Of a DNA stretch of 64,000 nucleotides, positions 47,346 through 58,400 are shown piece by piece. Every line of letters begins with the position of its first letter. Within the stretch, counting starts at the first letter, position 1. The position numbers were made by a program, and so were the translations under genes. Location of the stretch: NCBI GenBank assembly GCA_016271365.2, contig CM028129.1:1003359501-1003423500 (forward strand). The letters are read 5' to 3'. The DNA comes from Neoceratodus forsteri. Taxonomy: Eukaryota > Chordata > Ceratodontiformes > Ceratodontidae. A model generated the notes under the pieces. That model did not search any database. It had not been told where the DNA came from and was given only the letters and a program-made list of their open reading frames with translations.

Positions 47346-48160
47346 GCAGAATTCAGAAGTAAAGCCATTAATTCCTGGAGACTTTCTTTTTGCGAGGCTT
47401 TAAATAGCAACCTCAGTTTCCTTATTTCAGATTTCATAGTTATCAATTTTTATTTTATTTATTTTTAAAGGAGCTAAAAATTCTTGCATGATATCAGCCT
47501 TATCCATACCATCTTTCTGGGAGAAAGTTTTGAGATAGTTTATAAGTACTTCTTCTATTTCATCTGTCTCTGTCCCATATTCCTCTGAGTGTTATGTAAT
47601 TGCATACTATAATTATGGATTTAATATTACGAATTTTTAGAGCGTAAGCTAATAATTTTCTTGATTTATAACCTTGCATGTAGAAGGTAGCTTTAAGTTT
47701 TAATAGCTTCTTCTCAGTAGGTCTACTTATAAATCCTCATTATGAGTCTTCTAGTATCCCACTCAGGAATCCATTGTGAATTGCCTTGCTTTCCCTTTTA
47801 AGTCTGCCAGTTGCTTATCTAAATTATTTTCCAGAAGCTTGTCCATTTTGTTTTTCCATGACTGATATGAAATAATATTGCTTTTGATACTAATTTAAAA
47901 GGGTCCCACAGGATGAATATCTCATCCTGCCTATTATAATTCAAATATCCATATTCCTTAATTACTGCTTTTGTTTTGTGTCAAAGATCTTATCTCTTAA
48001 CAAGTCATTGTTAAATCTCCAATCATATTCTTCCTTTTTCCAGTTTTGTAAGGTGGAAACAAGAGTATTACCATACCATGATCAGAAATTAGTATAGGTG
48101 CTATACCCATATTTACAATATATTTTAAAATATTTTTGATATCAGAAGATATTCTTATCT

Positions 48161-48729
48161 AGCCAGCCCAGTGGCGCTGAGGGTTGAGGCACTGGACGCC
48201 TTACCTCACGTCATGCCGGTGACCTGTGTTTGGGAACGGACATGGGGTGCCGGGGGTTGGCAGGGAGGAGAAGGATTGAGCATCCCCAGGACTGCTCTCC
48301 TTCTCCGGGGAGGGTGGATCGCAGTGCTCGGTGATTGCCTGCCACCTAACGGAGGCTGGGAGGTGGCACACCAGCATTGAATCTGTGGGCGAGAGTCTGC
48401 AGCAGGCGCTTGGAGAGGATGCACATGTGAGCGTGCATGCCACCACCGCTGGTGCCATTGCACGCCGAGACCTTGGGAGAAGGAAAGAGGAAAAATGGGA
48501 GTCCTCTTCGAGGATGATGATGGTCCCCTCCGCGACGGCCCGGGAAGGCACCTCCCCGAACACTAAATCCGGTCCAGTGGGTTGAGTCGCTCCCCACCCC
48601 CTGCCATGAAGGGTAAGTTGTGAGGTCTAAGGGAGGGGGTCTCATACCTGGTGCCGTGCACGTGGGGACATCAGAAGGGATGCAGAGGACTCCAGGAGAA
48701 AATAGATAACTGCAAAAAAAAAAAAAAAA
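48161..48729 (+). repeat. tRNA-Leu-like SINE, copy 6, with A-tail and target duplication
   Basis: The head AGCCAGCCCAGTGGCGCTGA continues with GGTTGAGGCACTGGA. The body has CCAGGACTGCTCTCCTTCTC then CGGGGAGGG (about 48285-48315). A run of about 16 A closes it at 48714-48729. Flanks AGAAGATATTCTTATC (48144-48159) and AGAAGATAATCTTATC (48729-48744) are a 16-bp duplication with one mismatch. It interrupts the endonuclease of LINE copy C. Confidence 0.85.
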
Positions 48730-49159
48730 GAAGATAATCTTATCATGAAAAAGACCTTGTGCTCCTTGAAAAGTATGTATATTATTTGTTTGTTTGGTTA
48801 TTGAAACACCAGGGACCAGATAGTAAAAACTCTGCCTGGTGGGCAAAATGATTGTGCCCTTTTTTGCCCAGGGTTTACACCCATGTGCAATATTCAGAGG
48901 GGGCATTTCTGTGTGCTAACAGAGGTAGCACATGCAAAACAAAAACATGTATGCAGTAGGCAAAGGGAGGGGTGGGGACAGGAAGACCGATGTGGCAAAA
49001 TATTCAGTGCATTTGCACTGCACAAAGGGGTTAGTGTATGCCACTTTGTGCAGCGTAAATACCACCAGTCAAAACTCTGACTTACTCCAGGCAACCCTAG
49101 TGGCTACCGGAACCACTGCAGCCAACAACCAAGTTGGCAGTTCGGGGATCACACCTGTT

Positions 49160-49680
49160 CCCTGGCATCGAGTGTCCCCACCTTCCACTGATCCCCATCC
49201 CTGCATGAAGTAAAATATGTCCCTGGTGTCCTTTGGTCCCCCATCCTCCAATCACCATCACGTATATTGCATAATAAGTCTCTGGTGCCCAGTGGTCTCC
49301 CCATCCATCCGATCACTGTTCTGTATGATGTGAACAATTTCCCTGGTGCTCAGTGGTCCCCTCTCCCTCTGACCTCCATCCCATAGTCTGGAATAATATA
49401 ACCTGGTGGTCTGTGGTCCTCTCTCTGATCGTCATCCCATTGTCTAAAATAATATACCCTGGTGGCCTGTGGTCCCCCTCCCTCCAATCACCATCCTGTA
49501 GTCTGAAATATTAGATCCTGGTGGTCCTTGGTCCCTCTGTCCTCCAATCACCGTCCTGTAGTCTGAAATAATATACCAAGGTGGTCTGTGGTCCTTCCCA
49601 GTCTCCAGTCCCTGGTCCCATTCAACATACAAGTTCCCCTGTTGCTAGTGGTACCCCCACCCACTGATCACTCTTCCTTA
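49160..49680. repeat. 58-60-bp tandem repeat, left arm of foldback copy 2
   Basis: Units read CCTGGTGGTCTGTGGTCC, a C/T-rich part, CCAATCACCATCCTGTAG and TCTGAAATAATATA. About nine units are visible. The central units are the most alike. Confidence 0.85.
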
Positions 49681-49894
49681 CTTTTACAGTACACAGGCCA
49701 TGTACTCTCTGTACAGTACAGAGGACACGTGCCCTGAACGATACATAGGACACATGCTCTCTTACTGTATGTATGGCAGCCAGCCAAGGAGGTGAGAGGA
49801 GGGCTGTGTTGCTTGCCATATCAGAACCATGGCACTGGCATGGGGGTGGGGTGGCAGGGTAGTTTGTATGGTGCTGGCAGTGTGGGGGCCACTA

Positions 49895-50765
49895 GACACC
49901 AGGGAGTTCATTCTTGTAATGGAAAGGGTGATTAGTGGGTGGGGGGCACAACTATCATCAGGGGAACTTGTATATTGTACGAGTCCAGGAATCAGAGACT
50001 GGGGGGACAAAGGACCACCAGGGTATATTAGTTCAGACTACAGGACAGTGGTGAGGACGAGAGGACCACAGACCATCAGGGTATTATTATTTCATACTAT
50101 GGGATGGTAATCGGAGGGAGGGGGCCACGAACTACCAGGGTATATTATTTCAGACTACAGGACAGTGGTCAGAGGATGGGAGGACCACAGACCTCCTGGG
50201 TATATTATTTCAGACTACAGAATGGCAATCAGAGGGGGGGACCACAAACCACCAGGGTATATTATTTCAGACTACGGGATGGTGCTTAGAGGCAGGGGTA
50301 CCACTGGACACCAGGGAAATTGCTCACATCATATCGGAAGTTAATCGGAGGGGAGGACCACTAGGCAGCAGGGAATTATTCTACAATATATGGGATGACA
50401 GTCAGAGCCAGGGGCCATCAGGGTATATTATTTCAGACTACAGGATGGCAGTCAGCGGGGAGGACAACTGGGTATCAGGTACTTATTACATAATATACGG
50501 GAGAGTGATCAGAGTGCAGGGGGACCACTGGGCACAAGGGACTTATGACATAATATACAGGACAGTAATCAGAAGGCAGGGGGACCACTGGGCACCAGGG
50601 GCATATTTTACAATTTCTGGGATGGTGATCGGTGAGTGGGTGGTGCAACTAGGCACCAGTGACATATTTTACAATTTCCAGGACAGCAATTGAAGGGTGG
50701 GAGATGCCACTAGACACCAGGAAATATGTCCATTTTACAGGACCAAGCAATCGGGGTGGGGCAGA
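49895..50765. repeat. 58-60-bp tandem repeat, right arm of foldback copy 2
   Basis: Units read CACCAGGGTATATTATTTCA, GACTACAGGATGGTGATCAG and a G-rich part ending GGACCAC, the inverse of the left-arm unit. About fifteen units are present, more than in the left arm. Confidence 0.85.
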
Positions 50766-51967
50766 GCAGCTCGCAGGGGTGCAAACCTGCTACCACTTCC
50801 CATACAAATGAGCCCAAGTTGTGCATGCAAATGGCTACATAGTGCCTTGCATGCCCAGTGGGCTCATTTGCGTAGGACCATTTGAATATTGTGCCAGCAG
50901 CTACCAGCGCAATTGGGTCTGGGGTGCCATTCCCTGCATATCATAGATCCATGTCACGGCAGCGCTAATTGACTTAGTGCTGTGCCGACATATTCCTATA
51001 TTCATTCAGATAGCGCTGGTGCACTATCCGACTGAATATAACTTCCTCAGGGTCGTGAGCAATGGGCAAGCACAGCACAAAACTTTGCGCTCTGCTTTGC
51101 CCATTTTTGAATATCAGGCTTCAGATGTCCACCAGTTCTTGTTACTGCATAAATTGCATTAGTTAGTTCAAGTTTCCATTGTCTTCTAGAAAACTGCAGT
51201 AGTCGTGTATCTTAAAGCGTCTAACAAGGCATTAAGGCCTACACTTAACGTAGTCCACATTTATCAGGATCAGACCAGCTGCAATTTGGGATAAAAAGTC
51301 TTTGTAAGCCATGGAAGGTGCACAACCCGAATCAATCAATATTTCGTGCCTCATCCATTTCCTTTTAATAAAAATAATAACACCCTCTGTATCTTTATGT
51401 TGTGCTTTGAAATTAAAATCTACATTCTTTCTTTTTATGATAACTTTTCCCTGATTTTTCTCTCTTCCTACTGAATAATATGCTTGGTCGACCCAATATT
51501 ATTTTAGTTTTAGACATTCTGATTCTAGTAAATGAGTCACCTGCAACAAAAGTGATATATTAGTTCTACTTTTGTTAGCATGTTAAAATATTTGGTTTCT
51601 TTTGATGGGGAAGTTTTTGCCATTCACATTCCAAAATACACAAGCTATGACTATTCTTGTAAAGCAACACTTTGTAAAACTAGCATTGATGCTTGTGCAC
51701 ATGTGTAATCCTTTGTCTATCATAATCTGTTTGTTTGTCCTGATGTGGAGCCTTTGCAAAGGAGTCCTTGACTCAAAGGCGTAATTCTGAAATTTAATAA
51801 ACAAATAAATAAATAAATTCTATTTGCACTAAATGAAGCTGTAAGTTGTATTTTCCGTTATGTTGAAAAGAGAATCTAAAAAAGAAAAGGATATCTAGCT
51901 TATTATAAGTGGTCTGATCCTCTGTCATATTTTAATCCCACAAAGGAAAAATAAGTAGTTTGTTACA

Positions 51968-52440
51968 CTCTGCAGGTCTTGCACCACAAAACATATGAGG
52001 AGAGACTAAGGGACCTCAATATGTACTTACTGGAGGAGAGGAGAGAGCGGGGGGACATGATTGAAACTTTCAAGTACCTTAAGGGCATAAACAAGGTGCA
52101 GCTGGGGACCTTTTCCAATGTAGAAAAAGTACTAGAACAAGGGGGCACGATATGAAATTGGAGGGGGGCAGATTAAAAGGTAATGTAAGAAAGCTTTTCT
52201 ACACAGAAAGGGTAGCTGATACTTGGAATAGTCTGCCACAGGAGGTAGTGGGGGCAAGCACAGTGGAGGGATTTAAGCATGCCTGAGACAGGCACAAGGG
52301 AACCTAAAGAGGGGAAGGGGTAATGAAAAGCCATTGATCACATAGGGTCATCGGCCATAACAATGTATAAGGCCTACAGGCAGACTGGATGGGCCTGGCA
52401 GTCCTTATCTGCTGACAATTTCAATGTTTCTATGTTTACA
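51968..52440 (+). mobile_element. CR1 LINE 3' fragment, plus strand
   Basis: GAGGAGAGACTAAGGGACCT through GGGGGACATGATTGAAAC codes, with breaks, for the YEERLRDL / ERGDMIETFKYLKGIN block of the CR1 ORF2 C-terminus, followed by the W-N-S-L-P-Q-E-V-V-like block near 52230. It ends with CCTTATCTGCTGACAATTTC and ATGTTTCTATG. It is 5'-truncated. Confidence 0.82.
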
Positions 52441-52689
52441 GTAGCTGCGGCCTTATCCCCATTTCCCAAAAGGTACAGTATACTTACTGTGCCACTATGG
52501 TCATAGAAAACCACTTTTTAAAATCTTTTGCCCCCTGGAAAGACTTGGGGAATTGTTTAAAGTTCTGCTTTGCATCTGCAACATTATTGTAAATGAAATG
52601 CTGTTTTAAAGTTAATTTGATTCTGGCTGGAAAAATTACTGTGGCCTTGAAAAAGTGCACAATACTAGCGTGAAACATTAACTGTCCTT

Positions 52690-52850
52690 GGGATAGGCAC
52701 AGAGGAATCTTGGTGGGAAAGTCAGGGATGGGGAAGTAGCTGGAGACCAGCTAGGCTCTGCGACGACAGTATAAGCTGGGGCAAAATGGGCAGCTTGGTA
52801 GGCCATGTCGTCCTTATTTGCCAACAAATTCTGTTTCTGTGTTTCTAAGT
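52690..52850 (+). repeat. CR1 3'-end fragment
   Basis: GGGCAGCTTGGTAGGCCATG then TCCTTATTTGCCAACAAATT and TGTTTCTGTG is the CR1-type 3' end. It lies tail-to-tail with the minus-strand CR1 that starts at 52855. Confidence 0.55.
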
Positions 52851-52859
52851 CCGAACAGA

Positions 52860-54100
52860 AGTATCTGTTCAGGATATCTGCTTTTTCCTAATCCTCCTCT
52901 GCACATTCTGTCCCTATCCATCTTAACCTCACAATTCCTCCCTTGTCTTCTTTTTGTATCTAAAAAAAGGTCTTGCCCCCTTAGTTTCCCTTTTGGCTAT
53001 CCTTTCCTTAGTTTGCACCTTTTGCCCTCCTCACCGCCTTCCCTGCTTCCTTCTGCTTTCCCTGGTACACTTCTCTATCATTTTGCTGCATCTCTTTGTA
53101 TCCTCTGAAAGTCACCCTTTTAGCCTTTACCTTTGTAGCCACTTCCCTTGAGCAACATAGCGGTCTCTCTTTTTCCTCCTGTTGTTGCTCACTTCTTTTG
53201 CACAGAGGTTTGTTGCTTTCATTATGCCATCCCATAATTTGGCCCACTGTCCCTCCACCCCACCCAGGCAGTCCCCCCCCGCTAGGTTTTCTCTGAGGCA
53301 TTCACCTATATTTATAAAACTTTCCTTTGTGAAGTCCAGGACCCTTGTCTTTGTGTGGTTTGCTTCTGCTGCCAGCCTTATGTTAAACCACACTGTATGG
53401 TGATTGCTGATCCCCAGGTGTCATCCCACATTGAAGTCTGCAATACTGTCCGTGTTTGTAAACACCGGGTCTAGTATTGCCCCATCTTGAGTGGGTTCTC
53501 TGACTACTTGCCTCTGAATGCCACCTGCAGGGCATCTAGGATATTTCTGCTTCTAGCTGAGGCCATGGCTGGGATGCTCTAATCAACATCCAACAGACTG
53601 AAGTTCCCCACTGACAGCATCCCCCCCCCCCTCGCCATCATGATGATGGCTTCCCCCAGTGTCTTATCCAGTTCTTTCCCCTGTGCTGGATGTCTGTATA
53701 TAACCCCAGAGTGAATAGTGGCTCTGGCTCCAGTCTCCAGGGTGACCAGCAGCACCTCCAACCCATCCTTTACCCCCTGGTTACCTTGCATTTCCATCAC
53801 CCTTTCTCACATAAAGCACAACCCCTCCACCCTTCCCCACCACCCCTATCCTTCCTGAACTAAGTGTAGCCTGGTATGGCCATGTCTCAGTCATGGTTCC
53901 CTATGCACCACAACACAATAATGACCACAAGATCCAGCTCGGCCTCTGCCATGATGGCCTCTAGCCAGGTCTGTAGTTTTAGTTCCATGTCTCCTTGCAC
54001 TAGTACACATGACTCTCCACACTTTGCTCCCACTCTGCTTGTGAACCCCCCTTCCTGCCTTTGTTGTGAAGGGGGATTCCATCTTCTGCACTAGCAATCT
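52860..54100 (-). pseudogene. CR1 ORF2, endonuclease and linker
   Basis: On the minus strand the endonuclease reads ELDLVVII near 53940, PGYT-FRKDRG near 53865, the frame 53800-53579 with VGNFSLLDVD in place of GGDFN, and a diverged SDH region near 53420. The linker 53393-53008 (RVLDFTKESF and a basic tail) follows the same order as 10255-9437 of the other CR1. The last recognisable codons, EKADILNRYF near 52880, stand just before the RT domain, which is absent. Confidence 0.75.
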
Positions 54101-54365
54101 GGTGCGGAGCGCAGCCAGCCACAGGGTGCTCCCCAGCCTGCCCTCAAGAGCAAGATTCCAGGATTCCCTGAGGGAGAGTCCATCTTCTGCACTAGTGGTC
54201 TGTTGATGAATGCTGCCAGCCACATGGTGCTCCCCAGCCTGCCCTCAAGAGCAAGATTCCTTGAGGGGGATTCCATCTTCTGCACTAGTGGTCTAGGGAT
54301 GAACGCAGCCAATCCGCAGGATGCTCCCCAGCCTGCCCTCAAGATCAAGATTCCAGGTACGCTTC
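54070..54365. repeat. 105-120-bp tandem repeat, three copies
   Basis: The unit contains CCATCTTCTGCACTAGTGGT, then a GCAGCCA-CC block and GCTCCCCAGCCTGCCCTCAA. Starts lie at about 54077, 54180 and 54276. It lies directly upstream of the CR1 ORF2 endonuclease (minus strand), probably in the region between ORF1 and ORF2. Confidence 0.85.
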
Positions 54366-54504
54366 AGGAAAGCAGCTCCAGTCCATCTTGCTAGCCATGA
54401 ACTCGGTTGGTGGATGGTGCCTGAAACTGGGTCTACTATAAGCAGAATCCGCACTCCATCTCTCCGTGACTGGTTCCATCTCATGGAGATTTGAACTTCC
54501 TAGC

Positions 54505-55445
54505 ACCGTCCCCTGGACGAAAAGTGGAAAGAAGGATGGAGTAAGAGAAGCAGAAACTGCAGTGCATGGAGGGACAACATGATGTGACAGTCAGGATGAT
54601 TGGATTGGATTGGATTGGGTAAGTGTGCTTATAATCTGCTAATGGAAAAGTCGGCACTTAAAAAAAATAAATAAATTTAGGCAGCAGAGAGTGTAGGAGT
54701 GGAAGAGATGTAACTGTTCAGAGCACTTAGTCAGCTGGGCACCCTGTAGGCAAAAGATATTTGACCTTGTGAGGTACAACAACATGGAACCTGCAGGAGC
54801 TGTGATTCAGACCCCCTGGTTGAGTGGGGGTTATTGCCCCGAAGCCCCAGAAGCCCTGACCATCACCATTCAGAGCTCTGTTGTCTTCATTATTGACTAT
54901 GGGCTTATCTTCTATGGCTCTGCTCCCACTACCGCTCTTAGACGCATATCCACCTCCCTCAATAAGGCCTGCCAACTTCTCACTGGATCCCACCAGCTCA
55001 CACATACATGCAACCTCTATGCACAAACTGGATGGCTGCAACTCACTAATCAGATAAAGTACCTAACCTGCACCATGTCAAAGGAAATAACTATGGGTCT
55101 TGTGCCCCCGGAGTGTGTGCACTCCTGCACCCTAGGGTGTGAATTACAGCTCCTGCAGCTTCCATGTTGTTGTACCTCACAAGGTCAAATATCTTTTGCC
55201 TACAGGGTGCCCAGCTGGCTAAATGGTCTGAACAGTTACATCTCTTCCACTCCTACACTCTCTGCTGCCTAAATTTCTTTTCCTTTTTTTTTAAGTGCTG
55301 ACTTTTCCATTAGCAGATTATAAGCACACTTACCCAATCCAATCCAATCCAATCCTCCTGACTGTCACATCATGTTGTCCCTCCATGCACTGCAGTTTCT
55401 GCTTCTCTTACTCTCATCTCTCTTTCTGCTTTTCTTCCTCCCTGG
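54505..55445. repeat. Inverted repeat of L2 family-a sequence, about 300-bp arms
   Basis: The left arm (54505-54805) is the complement of 55139-55445. Both arms carry the same junction: L2 ORF end (TCTCTGCTGCCTAAATTT) joined to 5' non-coding sequence (AAGTGC-GACTTTTCCATTAG) and a run of AATCC repeats. The spacer 54837-55138 is sense L2 ORF2 coding sequence (LTITIQSSVV, near-identical to 58515-58790). Confidence 0.85.
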
Positions 55446-55448
55446 AGC

Positions 55449-58400
55449 TTGCTTCCCCTCTCCCCCCTCAGCATCCTACTTGGCACTGCCTATCATCACT
55501 CAGGTACTCTCCATCATGAGCTTGCCCCCCCCCAGGTGCTCCCCTCTGCAAATGGATGGCAGTCCCTGCCTACCACTGTACACCGGCTCTGGACCCTCTT
55601 ATCACTCTCTCATGTGCCATCACTCTGGGATCATTGCCACCAACCTAATGTAAGTTCCTGCAAAAAACGGGCATGTAGACTCACACTCAGGGACCTATGC
55701 TGGTGCACCCCGAAGCTTGTGATCCTCCTCTTGCTGCAGTCAGGAAACATCCATCCTAACCCTGGCCCAATCACCTCCAGCTCTGTGTACCAGGAAAAAA
55801 CCTCAGGAGCACTCTCCATAGCATCTCTCAACATCTGTAGTCTACACCCCAGGCTAGATGCCCTACAAATCTTTACCAATCAGCACAGCCCAGATATCCT
55901 GGCAGCTGTGGAAACCTGGCTTGCACCCAAAATCCCCAACCTGGCTATCGCTCTTCCAGGCTACAATGTTTTCAGGCTGGACCGGAAGTCCAAAAGAGAT
56001 GGCGGATGTGCAATTTACCTTAAAGATTCGCTACTGGTACACCCCATCACTACCCCCCTCTCAGCCACTGCTGCGCAGATTCCCCCTATCAGAATCTTAT
56101 TAGGTGCCCATGACAAATCCCTCACAGTTGCCTCAGTGTATATCCCCCTAAAAGAACAAGGGAATGGCCTTAACGCTGTCTTGGAATTCACCAGGTCCCA
56201 ACCTCCTGACTCTGAAATGATTCTGCTTGGAGACTTTAATATAAACTGGCTCGCGTTTGATACAGGGGTCCATAAGGATGCCGTCTCATGGGCCAATCTC
56301 ACCCAGATGGTCATCTCTCTGACCAGGAAAAACTACAGACCCGGCACCAGCACCCTCCTGGATTGGATTCTTACCAGCCACCCAACTTGTATCACAAATA
56401 CCTCAGTCCTCCCTGACTCGCTTAGCGACCATTCCCCTTTCATCTGTGAATGGTCAAACAAATTCCACAAGCCCCCTTCTAATATCATCACTAGTAGAGT
56501 CCTACCATGTGGGCAGTTGTCACACCTCAAAACATGCCTCAACCTCCAAGACTTGTCCCATATTCACAAAGCAACAGATGTAAATACTGAGATACATTAT
56601 CAACACTTTCAATGCAGCCTGTGACTCCTACGCTCCTTTTAAAAAGTGCAAAGTCAAAGCCCTTTGCAATCCCTGGCTCTCAGCCAATCTCTTACATCAA
56701 CTAAAATCTAGAGATCACCTCTGGGATCTGGTCAGAACCACTGGTAAAGAAACTGACATCCAAAACTATAAACGTGCACAGAATGACTGTACCAAATCTA
56801 TCCGGCAAAATAAATCTACTTACTTTAAGAACACTCTCACAGATACCTGGGGTAATGGGAGGGCATTTTAGAAAAATATTAAAGAGGTCACTGAGAAGCA
56901 GCCAAAAACCTTCCCTACCTTGCTCAACATAAATGGGTCTACTATGCTTGGCCCTAAAATCATAGCAAATATCTTCAACACTGAATTCACCAATCTCAGC
57001 AGTGTTCTCCCTTCTGACTTTTTCAAGGACTATGACTCTCCCTCTCCTCCCCCAATGCCTCCTCCTCTTCTAGCCACCTGCCTTTTTATTTCAATGCAGT
57101 CAAGATGCATGAAGCTCGTAAATACATTACCAAAGCCATCACCAAATCCAGATCTAGCAGTGATACACTTGACCTTAAACTGCTGTCCCTCACCCTTGAA
57201 TGAGGTGTTACAGCCACTGACATATATTTTCAACCTCGCACTTAGGCTCAGCCAGTTCCCTGACAAATGGAAATCTGCCACTGTTACCCCTGTCCATAAA
57301 AGTGGTGACAGGGCCACTCATGGAAACTACCGTCCGATCTCTATATTGCCACCCCTCTACAAGGCCCATGAAAGTATTGCAGCAGATCAGCTCACAGATT
57401 TCCTGGACAAATACAATATCTTGTGCTTGCAACAACATGGCTTCAGGAAAGGGCATAGCACCTCATCTGCTCTACTGGAATCCTCTGGCATTCTTATTTA
57501 TTTTTTACATTTATTTATTTTTGAAAGTCGGATTTACAACCTTTGAGTCAGGGGCTCATTTACAAAGGCACCTCATCGCAGGGAGGGTAGACATGGTTAC
57601 AGTGTGAGATACAACAGTGGTAATATACAGGTGCAGTACAGATAACAAAAGAACACAAAATAACAGTGGTTTACGGAATAAAGTTACATGCAGTAAATAG
57701 CAATCGTAAAGTATAACAATAGTAGAAGTCACAACCCTTGTCATACTGGGGAAAAACCTATGTGGAAGGGTGGGGGGACGGGTGAGAAAAAGGAAAAAAT
57801 AGGGGGGAACCATCCAACGGACATTGTCAAGGCTATGGTCCAGAAATGGGACACAGCTCACTGGACAATGGTCAGTTAATTGGGTCCATCTTTATCGATC
57901 TGACTAAGGCGTTCAACACTGTCCATCACTGCCTACTGCTTGTGCAACTCCTGAAAGCTGCACTCTCTCCTGACTCCACTGCCTGGTTCAAAAGCTACTT
58001 GTAGAACCTGTCACAGAGAGTAAAAATTGCAGATTTCCTCTCTGATACCAGGCCTGTTCGCTCAGGTGTCCCCCAGGGATCCATTCTGGGCCCTCTACTA
58101 TTCAGCTTGTTCCTGAACCCCCTTCCAAATTCTTGCTCTGAAACAATCATCCTCTATGCAGATGATGCTGTAATTCTTGCCTCCCACAAGGATCCTAAGC
58201 CTCTACAAGACAACCTTCAACTAGGCTTCACATCTGTTGAAAATTGGTTCTCAAATCACAATCTGGTCCCCAATAATAAGAAAACAAAGTCTATGATGTT
58301 CAGCAGCTGTCATAACAAGCATAAGCTGCAGACCCTATCCATCAAAACCAGTCATGGAGTCACCCTGGACCAGGTTCAAGCCTTTTAGTACCTTGGGATC

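Larger units (their letters stand above)
48812..51121. mobile_element. Large palindromic (foldback) element, copy 2
   Basis: The left end GGGACCAGATAGTAAAAA pairs with the inverted right end AAGCCTGATATTCAAAAA. The left arm has about nine diverged 58-60 base units (49160-49680) and the right arm about fifteen inverted units (49895-50765); the spacer around 49690-49890 is unique-looking. CCTTGCATGCCCAGTGGGCT then CATTTGCG at about 50853-50880 is shared with foldback copy 1. It sits inside the endonuclease of LINE copy C. There is no transposase frame, so it is non-autonomous. Confidence 0.78.
39560..51640 (-). pseudogene. L1/Tx1-type ORF2 of copy C, in pieces
   Basis: Minus-strand pieces: VFWNVNGKNFPIKR near 51630 and LLLQVTHL near 51545 (endonuclease start); ELVDI near 51130, interrupted by foldback copy 2; NNIHTFQGAQGLFHDK near 48770, interrupted by a SINE; then LISDHGMV near 48080. 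RT: LIPKHDKDKSNPNNY near 47110 and ITLTL near 46895, interrupted by L2; FMFPCLKILGI near 42030, interrupted by a SINE; then LRQGYPLPPILF near 40165 and YADN in place of YADD at 39891-39902. Reading the pieces in this order follows the known order of motifs in L1 ORF2. Stops are frequent. Confidence 0.7.
39560..51900 (-). mobile_element. L1/Tx1-type LINE, copy C, with nested insertions
   Basis: ORF2 pieces appear in order on the minus strand from about 51640 to 39560 and are separated by inserted elements: foldback copy 2 (48812-51121), a SINE (48161-48729), a CR1 3' end (47215-47345), an L2 (42045-46880), a SINE (41353-41970) and a repeat of unknown type (about 40178-41215). At most junctions the protein reading continues on the other side. 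The host LINE is therefore the oldest layer. Total host sequence is only about 3 kb of the 12.3 kb span. Confidence 0.75.

Noticed and set aside
49829..50693. Repeat proteins suggested by open frames in the palindromic element
   Set aside because: The frames are by-products of a 58-60 bp tandem array whose unit does not keep one frame and which is mirrored in the other arm.
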